A DNA stretch of 5,908 nucleotides, from the NCBI GenBank assembly GCA_029268325.1, contig JAJUGC010000153.1:1-5908 (forward strand), given 5' to 3'. Numbering within the stretch: position 1 is the first letter of the stretch; each line of letters starts with the position of its first letter. Below the pieces are notes generated by a model that made no database searches, was not told the DNA's origin, and worked only from the letters and a program-made list of their open reading frames with translations. This DNA comes from Gammaproteobacteria bacterium. Lineage in GTDB: Bacteria; Pseudomonadota; Gammaproteobacteria; Pseudomonadales; Oleiphilaceae. Shown in pieces: positions 5,524-5,908 of the stretch. A program made the translations under genes and the position numbers.

Positions 5524-5724
5524 ATGCCTATCTCCGAACTCAGCAAACGCCAAGGCGAACAAGGCCCCATTCCGTTTCGTAGCAACCGTTTTTTCCGCGT
5601 GGGCGACAAATGGTATTTCTCGACCCGGGAAGGTTTCGACAGCGGCCCTTATGCCGACAAGCAGCGGGCCGCGACGGGTTTGAAGCGTTTTCTCGACGTG
5701 GTGAAGCTGCTTCCCCCGCACTAA
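5524..5724 (+). CDS. Small protein resembling the DUF6316 family
   Basis: A 66-residue protein of unknown function. The core FRSNRFFRVGDKWYFSTREGFDSGPYADKQRA (18-49) alternates aromatic and charged residues as in a small beta-sheet, and is followed by a helix-like end (ATGLKRFLDVVKLL). The pattern F-R-S-x-R-F-F-x-V-x-D-x-W-[YF]-F-x-T-R-E, then GP-[YF], is one I recall from DUF6316 proteins of Pseudomonas and related bacteria; this is recognition by memory, not a search. It has no signal peptide or membrane segment and should be cytosolic. A strong GGAGG 8 nt upstream supports the start. It is divergent from the lipoprotein gene and is followed by no co-directional gene inside the window. The reading frame on the opposite strand here is far less protein-like. 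Confidence 0.75.
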   Translation: MPISELSKRQGEQGPIPFRSNRFFRVGDKWYFSTREGFDSGPYADKQRAATGLKRFLDVVKLLPPH

Positions 5725-5790
5725 ACACCCGAGCATCACAGGCGTCTTAGAAAGAATCCAGAGCCCCACTGACCCGGTGCGCGACAAGCC

Positions 5791-5836
5791 CCGCCGTTCA
5801 GGGCGGAGAAGGATAGCGCGGACGGCGGAGCCGTCC
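5791..5836. other. Two hairpins downstream of the DUF6316-like gene
   Basis: CCGCC (5791-5795) pairs with GGCGG (5802-5806) across a 6-nt loop. GGACGGC (5820-5826) pairs with GCCGTCC (5830-5836) across a 3-nt loop, a 7-bp perfect GC-rich stem. Neither is followed by a T-run. They may end transcription of the upstream gene or may be copies of a small dispersed palindrome. Confidence 0.4.
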
Positions 5837-5842
5837 TATAAT
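5837..5842 (+). promoter_or_regulatory. Perfect -10 box near the right edge
   Basis: TATAAT follows the GGACGGC hairpin directly. No -35 match exists 16-18 bp upstream (TAGCGC at 17 bp). If it works, the transcript starts near 5849. It could serve a gene or RNA beyond the window, or an activator-dependent promoter. Confidence 0.3.
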
Positions 5843-5908
5843 GGCGTTGCTGCCGACAACCAAGGCAGCCTACGGCAGGGCATGCCGGAAGTAACGCTTG
5901 CTGAGAGA
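5843..5908. other. Right-edge segment, no gene assigned
   Basis: Two competing stems are visible: GCTGCC (5849-5854) with GGCAGC (5864-5869), and TGCCG (5851-5855) with CGGCA (5873-5877). A frame opening at ATG 5882 reads MPEVTLAER to the edge, but it has no well-placed ribosome binding site and is too short to judge. I cannot say whether this is an untranslated leader, a small RNA or the beginning of a gene. Confidence 0.25.

Noticed and set aside
5843..5908. Start of tmRNA, 4.5S RNA or RNase P RNA at the right edge
   Set aside because: The visible bases do not match the conserved 5' ends of these RNAs as I know them, and no tRNA-like fold is visible.
5725..5908. Minus-strand open frame running in from the right edge to about 5738
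   Set aside because: It runs through the GC-rich hairpins and its translation is Cys/Arg/Gly-rich without any recognisable pattern.

Overview
The window looks like chromosomal DNA from a marine-type gammaproteobacterium of the Alcanivorax/Marinobacter/Hahella kind. This is inferred from four things: a polyprenyl diphosphate synthase very close to enterobacterial IspB and followed by no operon partner, a YhaJ-like LysR regulator, a bacterial wax ester synthase/diacylglycerol acyltransferase (WS/DGAT), and a small protein resembling DUF6316, a family I associate with Pseudomonas and its relatives. Nothing points to a plasmid, phage or insertion sequence.

Layout: 1-136 is the upstream region of ispB. 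It has a good sigma-70 promoter and, by analogy with related genomes, probably also the leader of a divergent rplU operon beyond the left edge. 137-1117 (+) is ispB, for the ubiquinone side chain. 1216-2145 (+) is a LysR-type regulator with its own promoter. 2189-2746 (-) is a DJ-1/PfpI-family (YajL-like) protein, convergent with the regulator. 2753-3020 is a 268-bp divergent intergenic region with several short palindromes but no clear promoter for the next gene. 3021-4571 (+) is a WS/DGAT whose active-site motif reads HHxxxDA instead of HHxxxDG. 4572-4658 is a convergent intergenic region with overlapping alternative hairpins. 4659-5291 (-) is a lipoprotein resembling the DUF2057 (YccT/CsgI) family. 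5292-5523 is a divergent promoter region. 5524-5724 (+) is a 66-residue DUF6316-like protein. 5725-5908 has no convincing gene, but holds two hairpins and a perfect TATAAT near the right edge.

Nearly every gene appears to be transcribed on its own: orientations run +, +, -, +, -, +, and even the two co-directional genes at the left have separate candidate promoters. Common themes are lipid and membrane metabolism (quinone tail, storage lipid, outer-membrane lipoprotein) and oxidative-stress protection (DJ-1), but no operon ties the genes together. I do not see a new multi-gene system. The best leads are the altered acyltransferase motif and its C-terminal tail, and the RNA-like structures at 4588-4631 and 5319-5341.
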